Shown piece after piece: positions 9,775 through 18,473 of a stretch of 64,000 nt of DNA. The translations under genes were made by a program, and so were the position numbers. Origin of the DNA: an uncultured Eubacteriales bacterium (GTDB lineage Bacteria; Bacillota; Clostridia; Peptostreptococcales; Anaerovoracaceae); contig CADCHO010000008.1 in the NCBI GenBank assembly GCA_902801255.1, positions 17,515 through 81,514 on the forward strand. Reading direction: 5' to 3'. The notes beneath the pieces are model-generated. The model was not told the origin of the DNA and did no database searches. It saw nothing but the letters and a program-made list of their open reading frames with translations. Every line of letters begins with the position of its first letter. Positions within the stretch are counted from its first letter, which is position 1.

Positions 9775-10311
9775 ATGAACATACTTGTGCTTAACGGCAG
9801 TCCGAGACCTAAAGGGAACACAGCGCAGATGATAGACGCATTCCGCGAAGGAGCTGTGTCTTCAGGTAACAAAGTAGATGTAATAAATGTATGCAGGAAG
9901 AAGATCGCCGGCTGCCTCGCATGTGAGTACTGTCACACCAAAGGCAACGGGCAGTGCGTACAGAAGGATGACATGCAGGAGGTATATGATCTCCTGAAAG
10001 AGGCAGAGATGCTCGTGCTGGCTTCGCCGATCTATTATCACGGACTGTCCGGCCAGCTGAAGTGCACCATAGACCGCTTCTATGCAGCCGCATACCCTGA
10101 AAAGCCTGCGCACTTAAGCAAAGTAGCCATGTTCCTCAGCTCAGGCGATCCGGACATGTATGAAGGAGCCATGTTCTCATATAACGGTGACTTTCTTGGT
10201 TACCTCAAGCTGGAGGATATGGGAGTATTTACACATAGCGGATATGATCCGGGCATGTCGGAGGAAGAACTCCGGAAGCTGAGAGAGTTCGGAGAATCAT
10301 TAAGCAAATGA
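9775..10311 (+). CDS. NADPH-dependent FMN reductase, flavodoxin fold
   Basis: A 178-residue flavoprotein of the NADPH-dependent FMN reductase/iron-sulfur flavoprotein group. The N-terminal VLNGSPRPKGNT binds FMN phosphate. A Cys-rich stretch (CRKKIAGCLACEYC, then a further Cys) and the SPIYYHGLSGQLKC loop are typical of this family and may hold an Fe-S cluster or redox thiols. I start at ATG 9775 behind AAAGGAG; an upstream in-frame ATG at 9736 lies inside the previous gene and lacks a site. A paralogue lies at 23715. Confidence 0.9.
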   Translation: MNILVLNGSPRPKGNTAQMIDAFREGAVSSGNKVDVINVCRKKIAGCLACEYCHTKGNGQCVQKDDMQEVYDLLKEAEMLVLASPIYYHGLSGQLKCTIDRFYAAAYPEKPAHLSKVAMFLSSGDPDMYEGAMFSYNGDFLGYLKLEDMGVFTHSGYDPGMSEEELRKLREFGESLSK

Positions 10312-10334
10312 AAGTTACAGACAGGTAATCAAAG

Positions 10335-11057
10335 TTGATTTTTAAAGGTTTAGGCACAGTAATAAATGTACTGGCAATCATAGGAGGCGGACTGGTCGGA
10401 CTTGCCGGAGGCCGCTTCATCAAGCAGAACTATCAGGACATGGTGCTGAGAGCGACTGCTATCGCCATCATGTTCATTGGCGCTTCAGGAGCTTTCGCAA
10501 AACTTATCGTTATCAACGACGACGGCACGCTCGGCACGACAGGTGCTATCAACATATGCGTCTCGCTGGCGCTGGGAGCTCTGATAGGAGAGATCATCGA
10601 TATTGACGGCTTCTTCGAGAGAATAGGCGCGTGGTTGAGGCACAAATCCGGAAGCGACGGAGATAACAGGTTTATCGACGGTTTCGTAACAGCCTCGCTG
10701 ACCTGCGGGATCGGTGCGATGGGGATCATGGGGTCGATCCAGGACGGCGTTTACGGCGACTACAGCATACTTGCCGCCAAGGCAACGATAGATTTTGTGC
10801 TGCTCCTTGTGATGACGTCATCGCTGGGTAAAGGATGCATATTCTCGGCGCTGACGGTTGGAGTACTGCAGGGAACCATGACTGCGCTTGCCGCTGTTCT
10901 GGCAAGATTTATGAATGACACCATGCTTAACGCGATTTCGATGACCGGAGGAATACTGATTTTCTGCATCGGGTTCAACCTGATGTGGCCTGGTAAGATA
11001 AAGGTGGCCAACCTGCTGCCGGCACTGGTCATAACGGTACTTATCGCGCTGATATAA
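10335..11057 (+). CDS. DUF554 family membrane protein
   Basis: A 240-residue integral membrane protein, matching DUF554 (YdfK-like; function unknown). It begins with TTG at 10335 (protein MIFKGLGTVINVLAIIGGG); no ATG fits. About seven hydrophobic segments are visible, with the conserved cytoplasmic stretch DGFFERIGAWL and the GAMGIMGSIQDG motif in the second half. Family members are thought to be transporters on the basis of topology only. It sits between an FMN reductase and a lipoprotein aldo/keto reductase on the same strand. Confidence 0.9.
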   Translation: MIFKGLGTVINVLAIIGGGLVGLAGGRFIKQNYQDMVLRATAIAIMFIGASGAFAKLIVINDDGTLGTTGAINICVSLALGALIGEIIDIDGFFERIGAWLRHKSGSDGDNRFIDGFVTASLTCGIGAMGIMGSIQDGVYGDYSILAAKATIDFVLLLVMTSSLGKGCIFSALTVGVLQGTMTALAAVLARFMNDTMLNAISMTGGILIFCIGFNLMWPGKIKVANLLPALVITVLIALI

Positions 11058-11079
11058 GAATAATGGATGCGTTAAAAAA

Positions 11080-12087
11080 ATGAGTAAAAAAAAGTGGCAT
11101 TTCAATAAAACAGTTCTTCTTATACTGCTGATCCAGATACTGGCGGCAGTACTCGTTTTGAGCGGCTGTGGAAGCAATACCCCTGAGGAAGATGCCGTGA
11201 CCATGACGGAGGAAGCAGAAGATACTGCAGAAGATACTTCGGTCAGTACTGAAACAGGAATCTTCGATCTTGAAAAGGGAACAGTAATGTTAAACAGCGG
11301 GTATATGATGCCGATCATAGGACTTGGTACATGGACTCTTTCGAATGAAGAGGCAGAGGAGTCTGTATATGCTGCTTTGAAATGCGGCATGAGACTTATA
11401 GATACAGCACGGTATTATCAATGCGAAATCGGGGTCGGACGCGGTCTTCGACGTGCCATCGATGAAGGAATAGTAAAGCGTGAAGACGTATTTATTACCA
11501 GCAAGATAATGCCAGGCGACTATGACAGGGCTGCACAGGGCATAAATGATTCCCTGAACGATCTTGATGTTGATTATGTTGATCTGATGCTTATTCATCA
11601 GCCGGGATCAAATGATGAGGCCGTGTACAAAGCCATGGAGCAGGCAGTGCATGACGGCAAGGTGAGATCGATCGGGATATCGAATTACTACACTAAGGAG
11701 CAGGTGGATGAAGTCCTGTCATACGCTGAGATCACACCTGCTGTAATACAAAACGAAAACCATCTGTTCTATCAGAATAAGGCCCTTCAGGAGTACGTGA
11801 AGCAATACGGTATAGTACTCGAATCCTGGTATCCGTTTGGAGGCAGAGGCCATACCGAGGACCACTTCGGCAATGAAGTAATAAAGGAACTGGCGGAAAA
11901 GTATGGAAAGACTCCGGCACAGATAATACTCAGATGGCATATTCAGGACGGATATATAACTATCCCGGGATCAAGCAATCCTGAACATATAAAAGAAAAC
12001 TTCGACATTTTCGATTTTGAACTGTCGGATGAAGATATGAAAAGAATACAGGATCTCGACCGTCAGGAGAGATATGAAAACTGGTAA
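11080..12087 (+). CDS. Aldo/keto reductase with lipoprotein signal
   Basis: A 335-residue AKR fused to an N-terminal lipoprotein signal: basic MSKKKWHFNK, a hydrophobic segment 11-26 and lipobox LSGC with Cys30, then an acidic linker to about 65. The catalytic domain looks complete: Asp109, Tyr114, Lys143 (TSKI) and His174 (LIHQP), plus TIPGSSNPEHIKEN for the cofactor. This would place an NAD(P)H enzyme on the outer face of the membrane, which is odd for a family that is normally cytosolic. The gene overlaps dinB by 14 bases. Signal and tetrad are seen directly; location is inferred. Confidence 0.9.
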   Translation: MSKKKWHFNKTVLLILLIQILAAVLVLSGCGSNTPEEDAVTMTEEAEDTAEDTSVSTETGIFDLEKGTVMLNSGYMMPIIGLGTWTLSNEEAEESVYAALKCGMRLIDTARYYQCEIGVGRGLRRAIDEGIVKREDVFITSKIMPGDYDRAAQGINDSLNDLDVDYVDLMLIHQPGSNDEAVYKAMEQAVHDGKVRSIGISNYYTKEQVDEVLSYAEITPAVIQNENHLFYQNKALQEYVKQYGIVLESWYPFGGRGHTEDHFGNEVIKELAEKYGKTPAQIILRWHIQDGYITIPGSSNPEHIKENFDIFDFELSDEDMKRIQDLDRQERYENW

Positions 12088-13300
12088 AAATCAGATAATC
12101 ATTCATGTGGATATGGACGCTTTTTACGCATCGGTCGAGGTGCGTGACGATCCGTCGCTGGCGGGAAAGCCGCTCATCATAGGCGCGCTGCCGACTGAGC
12201 GAGGTGTGGTCGCGACCTGCAGCTATGAGGCGAGGAAATACGGGGTCCATTCCGCCATGAATATAAAGGAGGCATACAGACGATGTCCGCACGGACTCTA
12301 TATGCATCCGAATTTTGAGAAATACAGGACCGTCTCAGCTCAGCTCCGTAAGATCTGGTACGACTACGCGGTGAAGATGGAGCCGATCGCGCTGGATGAG
12401 GCCTATCTGGATGTGACCTACAGTGCCGGCGATTTTGAGCGGGCAGGCGAGATGGCGCGTGAAATAAAAGCGCGGACCCGCAGCGAGCTGGGGCTTACAT
12501 GCTCGGTCGGAGTCGCTTACTCCAAGACGGCAGCCAAAACAGCGAGCGAGGAGAAGAAGCCGGACGGATACTTTGAGATCAGGACGCCGGAAGACTTCGT
12601 AAATCTCATGATAGACCGCGACGTGAAGTCGCTTTACACCGTAGGAGCAAAGACCGCAGAGAAGCTGAACAGGATCGGCATATATACAGTCCGCGACATA
12701 CGGGAGCGTAAGGATGAGATCATTGAGCGATTCGGCAAGCACGGGCAGCTCATAACGGAGCTCGCGTTCGGTATAGATGACCGCAAGGTGGTAGAATATA
12801 AGCCGGAGGACGCCAAGTCACTCAGCCGCGAAATCACATTCCAGGAGGACACGGATAATTACCGGATGCTCGACGATGTGCTGGTGCTGCTGGCTCTGTC
12901 GGTTGAAGAAAGGGCAAAGCGGCATAATCTGCACGGAAAGGGCGTCACGCTCAAGCTTACATACGCGGACATGCAGAGCATCACAAGGTCGAAAGCCATC
13001 ACGACGGAATGTAACGCGGCGACCATATACAGCGAAACATCGAAGCTGCTGGAGCAGGTTGAGAAGCGGCCGATCCGGCTCATAGGCACGGGCATTTACA
13101 ATCTGTCCGCTGACGAAGGCCGCCAGATGACACTTGACGATTACCTGAAAGACCCCGAGAAAGGGGATCAGGAGCTCATAGATAAAAGACTGCAGGAGAT
13201 GCAGGAAAAATACGGGCTCGACTTTGCCGGACATCTGGAAGATATATATCACGGCAGAGTCCTGTACCGGACGATAGAATACATGCGGAAGCATTACTGA
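12074..13300 (+). CDS. dinB: DNA polymerase IV (Y-family)
   Basis: Error-prone translesion polymerase. The 408 residues start HVDMDAFYASVE (metal ligand Asp13) and carry LDEAYLDVT (Asp108, Glu109), the second catalytic carboxylate pair, followed by SVGVAYSKTAAKTASEEKKPDG and the helix-hairpin-helix and little-finger regions. Length is somewhat above the E. coli protein (351 residues) but usual for clostridial forms. There is no clear C-terminal beta-clamp motif. The start lies inside the end of the preceding reductase gene, so translation may be coupled. No LexA-like operator was recognised upstream. Confidence 0.94.
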   Translation: MKTGKNQIIIHVDMDAFYASVEVRDDPSLAGKPLIIGALPTERGVVATCSYEARKYGVHSAMNIKEAYRRCPHGLYMHPNFEKYRTVSAQLRKIWYDYAVKMEPIALDEAYLDVTYSAGDFERAGEMAREIKARTRSELGLTCSVGVAYSKTAAKTASEEKKPDGYFEIRTPEDFVNLMIDRDVKSLYTVGAKTAEKLNRIGIYTVRDIRERKDEIIERFGKHGQLITELAFGIDDRKVVEYKPEDAKSLSREITFQEDTDNYRMLDDVLVLLALSVEERAKRHNLHGKGVTLKLTYADMQSITRSKAITTECNAATIYSETSKLLEQVEKRPIRLIGTGIYNLSADEGRQMTLDDYLKDPEKGDQELIDKRLQEMQEKYGLDFAGHLEDIYHGRVLYRTIEYMRKHY

Positions 13301-13314
13301 CTCAGGAGGTAAAA

Positions 13315-13854
13315 ATGGGTATATTTGATCAGTATTTTGAAAAAGCTAAGGATCTGGCAGAGGATGCGAGAGACGGAGCCAAGGATGTATATGACGAGGT
13401 CATGAGCAGGGCAAAAGAAGTCGCTGAAGAAGGCAGTGATGCCAGAAAGCTCGTGCAGAGCGCCAAGGAGCAGTCAGCTGCCGCCGCAAAAGGAGCTAAA
13501 GAGAAGGTCCAGGGAATGATCCAGGATGCCAAGGCCATCAAGGAGATCAAGCAGGGGATCAGCGAGCTTGAGGCGCTGCCTGAGATCGATGGCTCAATTA
13601 TTTATACGATGGAGATCCAGACGCTTGTCAATAATCTGCGCGCTCTGTATCTGCTTGTCGATGACAAGAGGCTCGATGATGAAACTGTGGCATCTGAGAT
13701 CAAAAAAACCATGGTCAAGGTGGTACCGGATGCTGAACAGACAGGAGACGCAGCTCCGCAGAAAACGGAAGAAGAGAAGGCAATTGATAGTGCTAAAGTT
13801 ATAGCTTACAATGCCTGCGTAAGAGCCCTGGAATCACTGAAACAGGATAAGTAA
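13315..13854 (+). CDS. Uncharacterised helical protein, MGIFD N-terminus
   Basis: A 179-residue, highly charged protein. Residues about 5-85 form long amphipathic helix with Ala, Lys, Glu and Asp repeats (AKDLAEDARDGAKDVYDEV), resembling late-embryogenesis or apolipoprotein-like stress proteins. The second half is also helical and acidic. There is no signal peptide or membrane segment. A good AGGAGGT site precedes the ATG. The first five residues, MGIFD, recur in the coiled-coil/peptidoglycan-binding-like protein at 44275. I do not recognise the family and assign no function. Confidence 0.82.
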   Translation: MGIFDQYFEKAKDLAEDARDGAKDVYDEVMSRAKEVAEEGSDARKLVQSAKEQSAAAAKGAKEKVQGMIQDAKAIKEIKQGISELEALPEIDGSIIYTMEIQTLVNNLRALYLLVDDKRLDDETVASEIKKTMVKVVPDAEQTGDAAPQKTEEEKAIDSAKVIAYNACVRALESLKQDK

Positions 13855-13863
13855 GCCGGGATA

Positions 13864-14469
13864 ATGGATCTGAAACAATTCAAATGGACAAGAGAACCTG
13901 CATCGTTCGAGATGGCAGGAGATAAGATATATATAACGACTGCGCCGCACACTGACCTCTGGCAGCGCACGTATTACCATTTCCACAATGACAACGCGCC
14001 TGTGCTGCAGATGGAGACGGAGGAGAAGTTCCTCAGCTTTTCTGTCAGGACGTCCTTCGAAGAGAGCCATCACCGCTTCGATCAGTGCGGTATCGTCATG
14101 TATCTTGACAGCGATAACTGGCTGAAGGGCTCCATCGAATACGAGAATGAGGAGTACCAGCACCTCGGCAGTGTAGTCACAAACCACGGCTGGTCAGACT
14201 GGGCGACTACGGAGATACCTGCGGATATAAAGGAGATGTGGTACCGTCTGAGCAGGAGGGAGGATGACTACCGGATCGAGTGCTCAGAGGACGGCTCCCA
14301 CTGGAAGCAGATGAGGATCTGCCATATGCATGAGGGCGCAGGCAAAGTGAGATTCGGCATATATGCGTGCTCGCCGGAGGACTCGTCGTTCACGGCGGTT
14401 TTCAGCGATTTTAAGCTGACAGAGTGCGCATGGCAGGCGCATGACGGCCAGCAGCCGGATCAGGAATAA
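13864..14469 (+). CDS. DUF1349 domain protein
   Basis: A 201-residue cytoplasmic protein of the DUF1349 family (concanavalin-like jelly roll, B. subtilis YoaX-like). Aromatic residues are spread through the sheet strands (WQRTYYHFHND, QCGIVMYLDSDNWLKGSIEYE, HGWSDWATTEIP, RFGIYACSP), as expected for a possible glycan-binding groove. Substrate and activity are not known. It lies nine bases after the helical protein gene and before the ferredoxin-nitroreductase fusion. Confidence 0.85.
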   Translation: MDLKQFKWTREPASFEMAGDKIYITTAPHTDLWQRTYYHFHNDNAPVLQMETEEKFLSFSVRTSFEESHHRFDQCGIVMYLDSDNWLKGSIEYENEEYQHLGSVVTNHGWSDWATTEIPADIKEMWYRLSRREDDYRIECSEDGSHWKQMRICHMHEGAGKVRFGIYACSPEDSSFTAVFSDFKLTECAWQAHDGQQPDQE

Positions 14470-14496
14470 AAGGGACTTAGAGAAAAAGGGGAGACA

Positions 14497-15264
14497 ATGA
14501 ATCCGATTGTTGTAAACGAAGAGAAGTGCATAGGTTGTGAGCTGTGCGTTAAGGACTGTCCGAGCAGCTATCTGCACATAGAAAACGGCAAAGCTCATAC
14601 AAATACCGGCGGCTGCCTTGAGTGTGGTCATTGCTATGCAATCTGCCCGCAAGGCGCGATCACAATGACAAACTATGACTTTCCGGAAGAGGCTGCAGTA
14701 CCGATGACAGAGCTGCCTTCAAATACGCTTCTTGCTGCAATGAAGAGCAGAAGGACAGTCAGGCAGTTCACGGACCAGGCTGTAGAAGAGGAGAAGATAC
14801 AGAAAATCCTCGAAGCCGGCAGATACAGCCCGACCGGCGGCAACAGCCAGAATGTCTCATATACCATCCTCGGCAGCAGACAGAATGAAGCAGAAGCTAT
14901 CTGCGTAGAGCTGTTCCGCAAGGGAACGAGCCTGCCGCGTCGATTCAAGGCATTTGCTGACCGCTTCAATATCTCAGATGATTTCTTCTTCAAGGGAGCT
15001 CCGCTGGTCATAGTGGTAAGCAGCGGCAGCGGCGTAAATGCCGGACTTGCGAGCTCGTACATGGAGATCATGGCTGAGAGCCTTGGTCTGGGAGTCCTTT
15101 ACAGCGGATTCTTTGTGATGTGCACAAGGTTCAGCAGAAAACTGCGCAAGCTGATCAGCCTTCCAAAGGGTCAAAAGGTTGTGACATGCATGGTCATCGG
15201 ATATCCGGCTGTGAAATACCACAGGATAGTGCCGAGGAAGCCTCTGCGGTCAAAGACTCTGTAA
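14497..15264 (+). CDS. Nitroreductase fused to N-terminal 2[4Fe-4S] ferredoxin
   Basis: A 255-residue flavoprotein. Residues 1-60 are a bacterial ferredoxin with two clusters (Cys11, 14, 17, 21 and Cys40, 43, 46, 50). Residues about 75-255 are a nitroreductase fold with SRRTVRQFTDQ and RYSPTGGNSQN, which contact FMN. The ferredoxin part probably feeds electrons to the flavin, replacing NAD(P)H as direct donor, as in other anaerobes. An AGGGGAG site precedes the start. The physiological acceptor is unknown. Confidence 0.92.
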   Translation: MNPIVVNEEKCIGCELCVKDCPSSYLHIENGKAHTNTGGCLECGHCYAICPQGAITMTNYDFPEEAAVPMTELPSNTLLAAMKSRRTVRQFTDQAVEEEKIQKILEAGRYSPTGGNSQNVSYTILGSRQNEAEAICVELFRKGTSLPRRFKAFADRFNISDDFFFKGAPLVIVVSSGSGVNAGLASSYMEIMAESLGLGVLYSGFFVMCTRFSRKLRKLISLPKGQKVVTCMVIGYPAVKYHRIVPRKPLRSKTL

Positions 15265-15280
15265 CAGGAGAGAACGATCG

Positions 15281-15889
15281 ATGCGCCGCGAACTTGAGCA
15301 TTTTATGATTGGCAATTCATATGGAGGCAATCAGGACTGGTTCCGGACCTTCATGATGCGCATAGGCGGCTGCGGGGCTGAGACGGCCTGCGACAGCAGC
15401 CTGTATTTTGCGATCCACAAAGGCGTAGAGGGTATTTATCCATTCGACCATAAAAACCTCTCTAAGGGCGAATATGTGGATTTTGCGCACATGATGGAGA
15501 AGTATCTGTGGCCCAGATGGTCCGGGATAGACAAGCTCAGCATATATATAGAAGGGTATTCGAAGTATCTGAGCGACAGAGGAGTGACCTGCATAAGCAT
15601 GGATACTCTGGACGGCAGTGAGCCGTATGAGAAGGCTGTCGCGACTGTAAAGAAGCAGATAGACGGGGGATATCCGATCCCGACCCTGATCCTCAACCAC
15701 AAGGACCGTATGCTGAAAGATTTTGTATGGCATTGGTTCCTGATCAACGGATACGATGAGAAAGACGGCGAAATGATGGTCAAAACCGTTACTTACAGCG
15801 GTTACTGGTGGTTCGACCTCAGGAAAATGTGGGATACAGGGTATAATAACAAGGGCGGACTTGTCCTGTACGGGCTGGAAACGAACTAA
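15281..15889 (+). CDS. Putative papain-like (C39-type) cysteine protease-fold protein
   Basis: A 202-residue protein without a signal peptide. GNQDWF, then GGCGAETACDSSLYFA, followed far downstream by HWFLINGYDE fits a papain-like peptidase C39 order of Gln, Cys and His. The candidate Cys lies in GGCGAETAC; a final Asp or Asn may lie in the NGYDE stretch. Many such proteins have no proven protease activity. The assignment rests on motif order only. It follows the nitroreductase gene by 16 bases. Confidence 0.65.
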   Translation: MRRELEHFMIGNSYGGNQDWFRTFMMRIGGCGAETACDSSLYFAIHKGVEGIYPFDHKNLSKGEYVDFAHMMEKYLWPRWSGIDKLSIYIEGYSKYLSDRGVTCISMDTLDGSEPYEKAVATVKKQIDGGYPIPTLILNHKDRMLKDFVWHWFLINGYDEKDGEMMVKTVTYSGYWWFDLRKMWDTGYNNKGGLVLYGLETN

Positions 15890-15915
15890 AACAATAAACA
15901 ATTATCGGTAAATAA

Positions 15916-16161
15916 ATGGGAAATCCTATAATAACCATAGACCTCCACGGAATGTTCCGTGAAGAGGCAATAAAAGTCATCGATAAAGCGCTGAAAACCG
16001 CAGATTCCGGCACTTATCAGATTAAACTGGTCCACGGCTACAACCGCGGAACCAGCCTCAAAACCATGATAGTCGATGAGTACAGGTATCATCCGAAGGT
16101 GCTGCGCGTCCAGCCGGGCGACAACCTCGGAACGACCATACTTGTGCTGCGTGAATTATAA
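15916..16161 (+). CDS. Stand-alone Smr domain protein
   Basis: An 81-residue protein that is little more than one Smr domain, the C-terminal nuclease-like fold of MutS2. The signature DLHG lies near residue 10 and the loop LVHGYNRGTSLK about 30 residues later, with VLRVQPGDNLGTTILVL closing the sheet. Smr domains bind or nick branched DNA or cleave mRNA in collided ribosomes; this protein lacks the MutS part, so its target is open. Confidence 0.88.
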   Translation: MGNPIITIDLHGMFREEAIKVIDKALKTADSGTYQIKLVHGYNRGTSLKTMIVDEYRYHPKVLRVQPGDNLGTTILVLREL

Positions 16162-16176
16162 AAAAGGAGAGTTGTT

Positions 16177-16647
16177 GTGAAAACTGTTTGCCTTTACTAC
16201 AGCAGGTCCGGCAGAACCGGATCAATAATGGAAAGAATGGCCGATATGCTCGATGCGGACCTGCTTGAATACACTGATGGAAAAGACCGCAGCGGCGTTA
16301 AGGGCTACGTCGGAAGCTGCATCGACTCGTACAGACCACTGCCTCAGGTGGAGATCATCGGCGGCGAACCTGACTGGGAAAAATACGACAGAGTAATAGT
16401 CGCCATGCCTGTATGGGCAGAAGCTCCATGCGTTGTCGGCAAAGCATTCCTGAAGCAGTACAGCAGCAAGCTCAAAGGCGACCTGCATCTTGTAGTGACT
16501 CATATGTCCAAGGCTGATTACGGCAAGGCGATCGCCAAAGCCTACGCATACAGTGCAGTGAAACCGAAATCATACCTTTCACTGCAGACAAAGAACCACG
16601 ACTGCGGAGCCGAGATCAAACATTTCGTACAGACACTTGAGAAATGA
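16177..16647 (+). CDS. Flavodoxin family protein
   Basis: A 156-residue flavodoxin-fold protein starting with GTG behind AAGGAG. The N-terminal LYYSRSGRTGSIMERMA is the FMN phosphate loop; the MPVWAEAPCVVGKAFLKQY segment corresponds to the isoalloxazine-binding loops. No Fe-S motif. It overlaps the DUF3877 gene by four bases (ATGA), so translation is probably coupled. Partner reductase unknown; several flavin and Fe-S enzymes lie nearby. Confidence 0.88.
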   Translation: MKTVCLYYSRSGRTGSIMERMADMLDADLLEYTDGKDRSGVKGYVGSCIDSYRPLPQVEIIGGEPDWEKYDRVIVAMPVWAEAPCVVGKAFLKQYSSKLKGDLHLVVTHMSKADYGKAIAKAYAYSAVKPKSYLSLQTKNHDCGAEIKHFVQTLEK

Positions 16648-17183
16648 TGAAACCAAACTACGAAGAACTTGAAAAGAATATATGCTATGTGATCAAGGAA
16701 CAGCACATCAAGCTCGGTTTCAGCGAGAACAGCAGATGGCTGTATTACCCTTTGAGCGCTCTCAACCACATGATGGGCACTGACTGTGACCTCGATGAGA
16801 TGGAGAAGACGCTTGAGGGTTTCTTTGATTACTCTGAAGATAGATTAGGCCCGGGCAAGGTGACGCACAAGGGCGAGAGATTCTGCCTGCACATGGACCC
16901 GAAAGCATCCGTGTATGTGCGCGACAATGTGCCTGAGGAGCCGTTTCTTGTGGAGCTTATCGATACGCTGGAGAAGCATGGCACGACCATGGAGCAGGTC
17001 GTTGATGTGTTCCGCAAGTATTCAGACAAGGTCCACGCTGAGCCGACAGATAACGATGAGTTCGACATGCTGGTGTATTTTGAGGACGGCAAGCCGGATC
17101 CATTCGTGTACTGCCTGGCAGACGAGATGGGGCACGTGACTTACCACAGGATGATAATGTCGGAGCTAAAAGAGAGACTCTAA
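16644..17183 (+). CDS. DUF3877 family protein
   Basis: A 179-residue cytoplasmic protein that I match to DUF3877, a clostridial family of unknown function: EKNICYVIKEQHIKLGF near the N-terminus, YYPLSALNHMMG, and a C-terminal DNDEFDMLVYFEDG. It is acidic with no membrane segment. The four-base ATGA overlap with the flavodoxin gene suggests that the two are made together. I assign no activity. Confidence 0.8.
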   Translation: MMKPNYEELEKNICYVIKEQHIKLGFSENSRWLYYPLSALNHMMGTDCDLDEMEKTLEGFFDYSEDRLGPGKVTHKGERFCLHMDPKASVYVRDNVPEEPFLVELIDTLEKHGTTMEQVVDVFRKYSDKVHAEPTDNDEFDMLVYFEDGKPDPFVYCLADEMGHVTYHRMIMSELKERL

Positions 17184-17198
17184 AAAAAGGAGTGCGAT

Positions 17199-17264
17199 AT
17201 GCAATTCATTATTACTGCCTATGACGGAGCGAACATGCTGGAGAAGAGGACGGCAAAAAGGTAG
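17199..17264 (+). pseudogene. YciI-like fragment (N-terminal remnant)
   Basis: A 21-codon frame encodes MQFIITAYDGANMLEKR and then ends. The ribosome site AAAAAAGGAG is well placed. The peptide matches the start of YciI/YCII-related proteins (about 90 residues), whose sequence should continue with a conserved Arg-Pro-His segment that is missing. I read it as a gene reduced to its first strand and helix by a deletion, possibly still translated as a short peptide. Confidence 0.55.
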
Positions 17265-17286
17265 GAAAATAAGGAGCTGAACGGAT

Positions 17287-17511
17287 ATGAGCTTCAGGGA
17301 TTTCAACGACGAGGGTCCGGGAACATTCGGATGGGACTACGTGCTTGGTGGCAATACGACCGGGCTCTTTCCGGATGAAACATATATCGAAGTGGACGGA
17401 GATACCGTGACCGAGGTTACGTATGCCCACACAGGCGGCGGAAAATATGAACCCGTACGCGTAAACACTTACGAAACAAATTCGGAAAAGGCCGATGATG
17501 ACAAGGAATAA
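17287..17511 (+). CDS. Small uncharacterised acidic protein
   Basis: A 74-residue protein with Gly-rich and acidic character: FGWDYVLGGNTTGLFPDETYIEVDGDTVTEVTYAHTGGG could be split into short beta strands. No signal, metal or nucleotide motif. It has an AAGGAG site and overlaps the NUDIX gene by 17 bases, which supports it as real. I do not recognise the family. Confidence 0.6.
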   Translation: MSFRDFNDEGPGTFGWDYVLGGNTTGLFPDETYIEVDGDTVTEVTYAHTGGGKYEPVRVNTYETNSEKADDDKE

Positions 17512-18166
17512 CACAAAGTATGCAATACTGATTCCGTGGGTAGAGACAGACTCCGGGAACGCGTTGCTCCTTGAGGTGCGCTCGCAGCTGGTGAAGCAGC
17601 CCGGAGAAGTCTGTTTTCCTGGAGGAAAAGCGGAGCCCGGTGAGTCTGTAATTGAAGCTGCGGTCAGGGAAACCTGCGAGGAGCTCGGGCTGGAGCCGGA
17701 TGCTATAGAGGTGATCTCTGAACTGCAACCGCTCATAATGGGTGATGGCAGAGAGGTTTACCCGGTCTCCGCAAGGCTGCATATCAAAGACATAGAGAGC
17801 CTCGTGCTTTCTGATGATGAGGTAGCGGAAGTGTTTCTGCTCCCCATAAAATGGCTGGAGGAGAACCCTTCTACGCATTATGATCTTGCTGAAACACCGG
17901 ATGAAGATCTTCCTGAAAAGCTCCTCAGCTATCTGTTACATTACGGCGAATACCGCAGGACCGGTCAGACAGACTATTTCGAATACGACGGTCACGGCAT
18001 CTGGGGACTGACAGCAAGGATAATTAAAAAATTTGGGAAAACAGGGTCGGGACTGATAATTACATGGAAAAGGAGCAAAAATGAAAAAACAGTTTTATCT
18101 GTTATTGGCAACGATCCTGATTATGGGACTTGCGGCGTGCGGCGGCTCGCAGAACGCGAGCGTTGA
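17495..18166 (+). CDS. NUDIX hydrolase, CoA pyrophosphatase (NudL) type
   Basis: A 223-residue hydrolase of nucleoside diphosphate-X compounds. The Nudix box spans residues 44-66 (GGKAEPGE, then RETCEELGL). The preceding LLEVRSQLVKQPGEVCFPGG matches the signature of the CoA pyrophosphatase branch. The C-terminal 29 residues are read out of frame from the start of the next, lipoprotein, gene (overlap 86 bases); this Arg-rich tail is not typical and may follow loss of an earlier stop. Function by family; CoA specificity is inferred. Confidence 0.88.
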   Translation: MMTRNNTKYAILIPWVETDSGNALLLEVRSQLVKQPGEVCFPGGKAEPGESVIEAAVRETCEELGLEPDAIEVISELQPLIMGDGREVYPVSARLHIKDIESLVLSDDEVAEVFLLPIKWLEENPSTHYDLAETPDEDLPEKLLSYLLHYGEYRRTGQTDYFEYDGHGIWGLTARIIKKFGKTGSGLIITWKRSKNEKTVLSVIGNDPDYGTCGVRRLAERER

Positions 18167-18473
18167 TACCGGAGACGCTGTGGATGAAGAGTCTTATGAA
18201 GTCATTGCGACTCTCCAAATCAATACAGATGGTATGGGTGCTATAGCTTATGGCATTGCGGGAGAGGACGTTGAATTCGATGAAAACTATCCTAAACAGT
18301 CTGCTGTTGTCAATCTCACTGAGCCTGACACTTATATGATCAAAGCAAAGCCGGATGATGGCTGGAAGTTTGTTAAGTGGACCAAGGATGGGGAGGACTT
18401 CTCTGAGGAGACTGATATTACTGTTGAGGTCACCGCTGATGTGGAATACATAGCGGTATTTGACGCAGAGTGA
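18081..18473 (+). CDS. Lipoprotein with one InlB-like beta repeat
   Basis: A 130-residue exported lipoprotein: MKKQFYLLLATILIMGLAAC is a signal peptide with lipobox LAAC, Cys20. After a polar linker, DDGWKFVKWTKDGEDFSEETDITVEV resembles a single bacterial InlB B-type/Listeria-Bacteroides repeat, a small surface-protein module. An AAAGGAG site precedes it. The start lies inside the NUDIX gene and the end overlaps the LRR gene start. The repeat type also occurs at the end of the neighbouring LRR protein. Confidence 0.85.
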   Translation: MKKQFYLLLATILIMGLAACGGSQNASVDTGDAVDEESYEVIATLQINTDGMGAIAYGIAGEDVEFDENYPKQSAVVNLTEPDTYMIKAKPDDGWKFVKWTKDGEDFSEETDITVEVTADVEYIAVFDAE

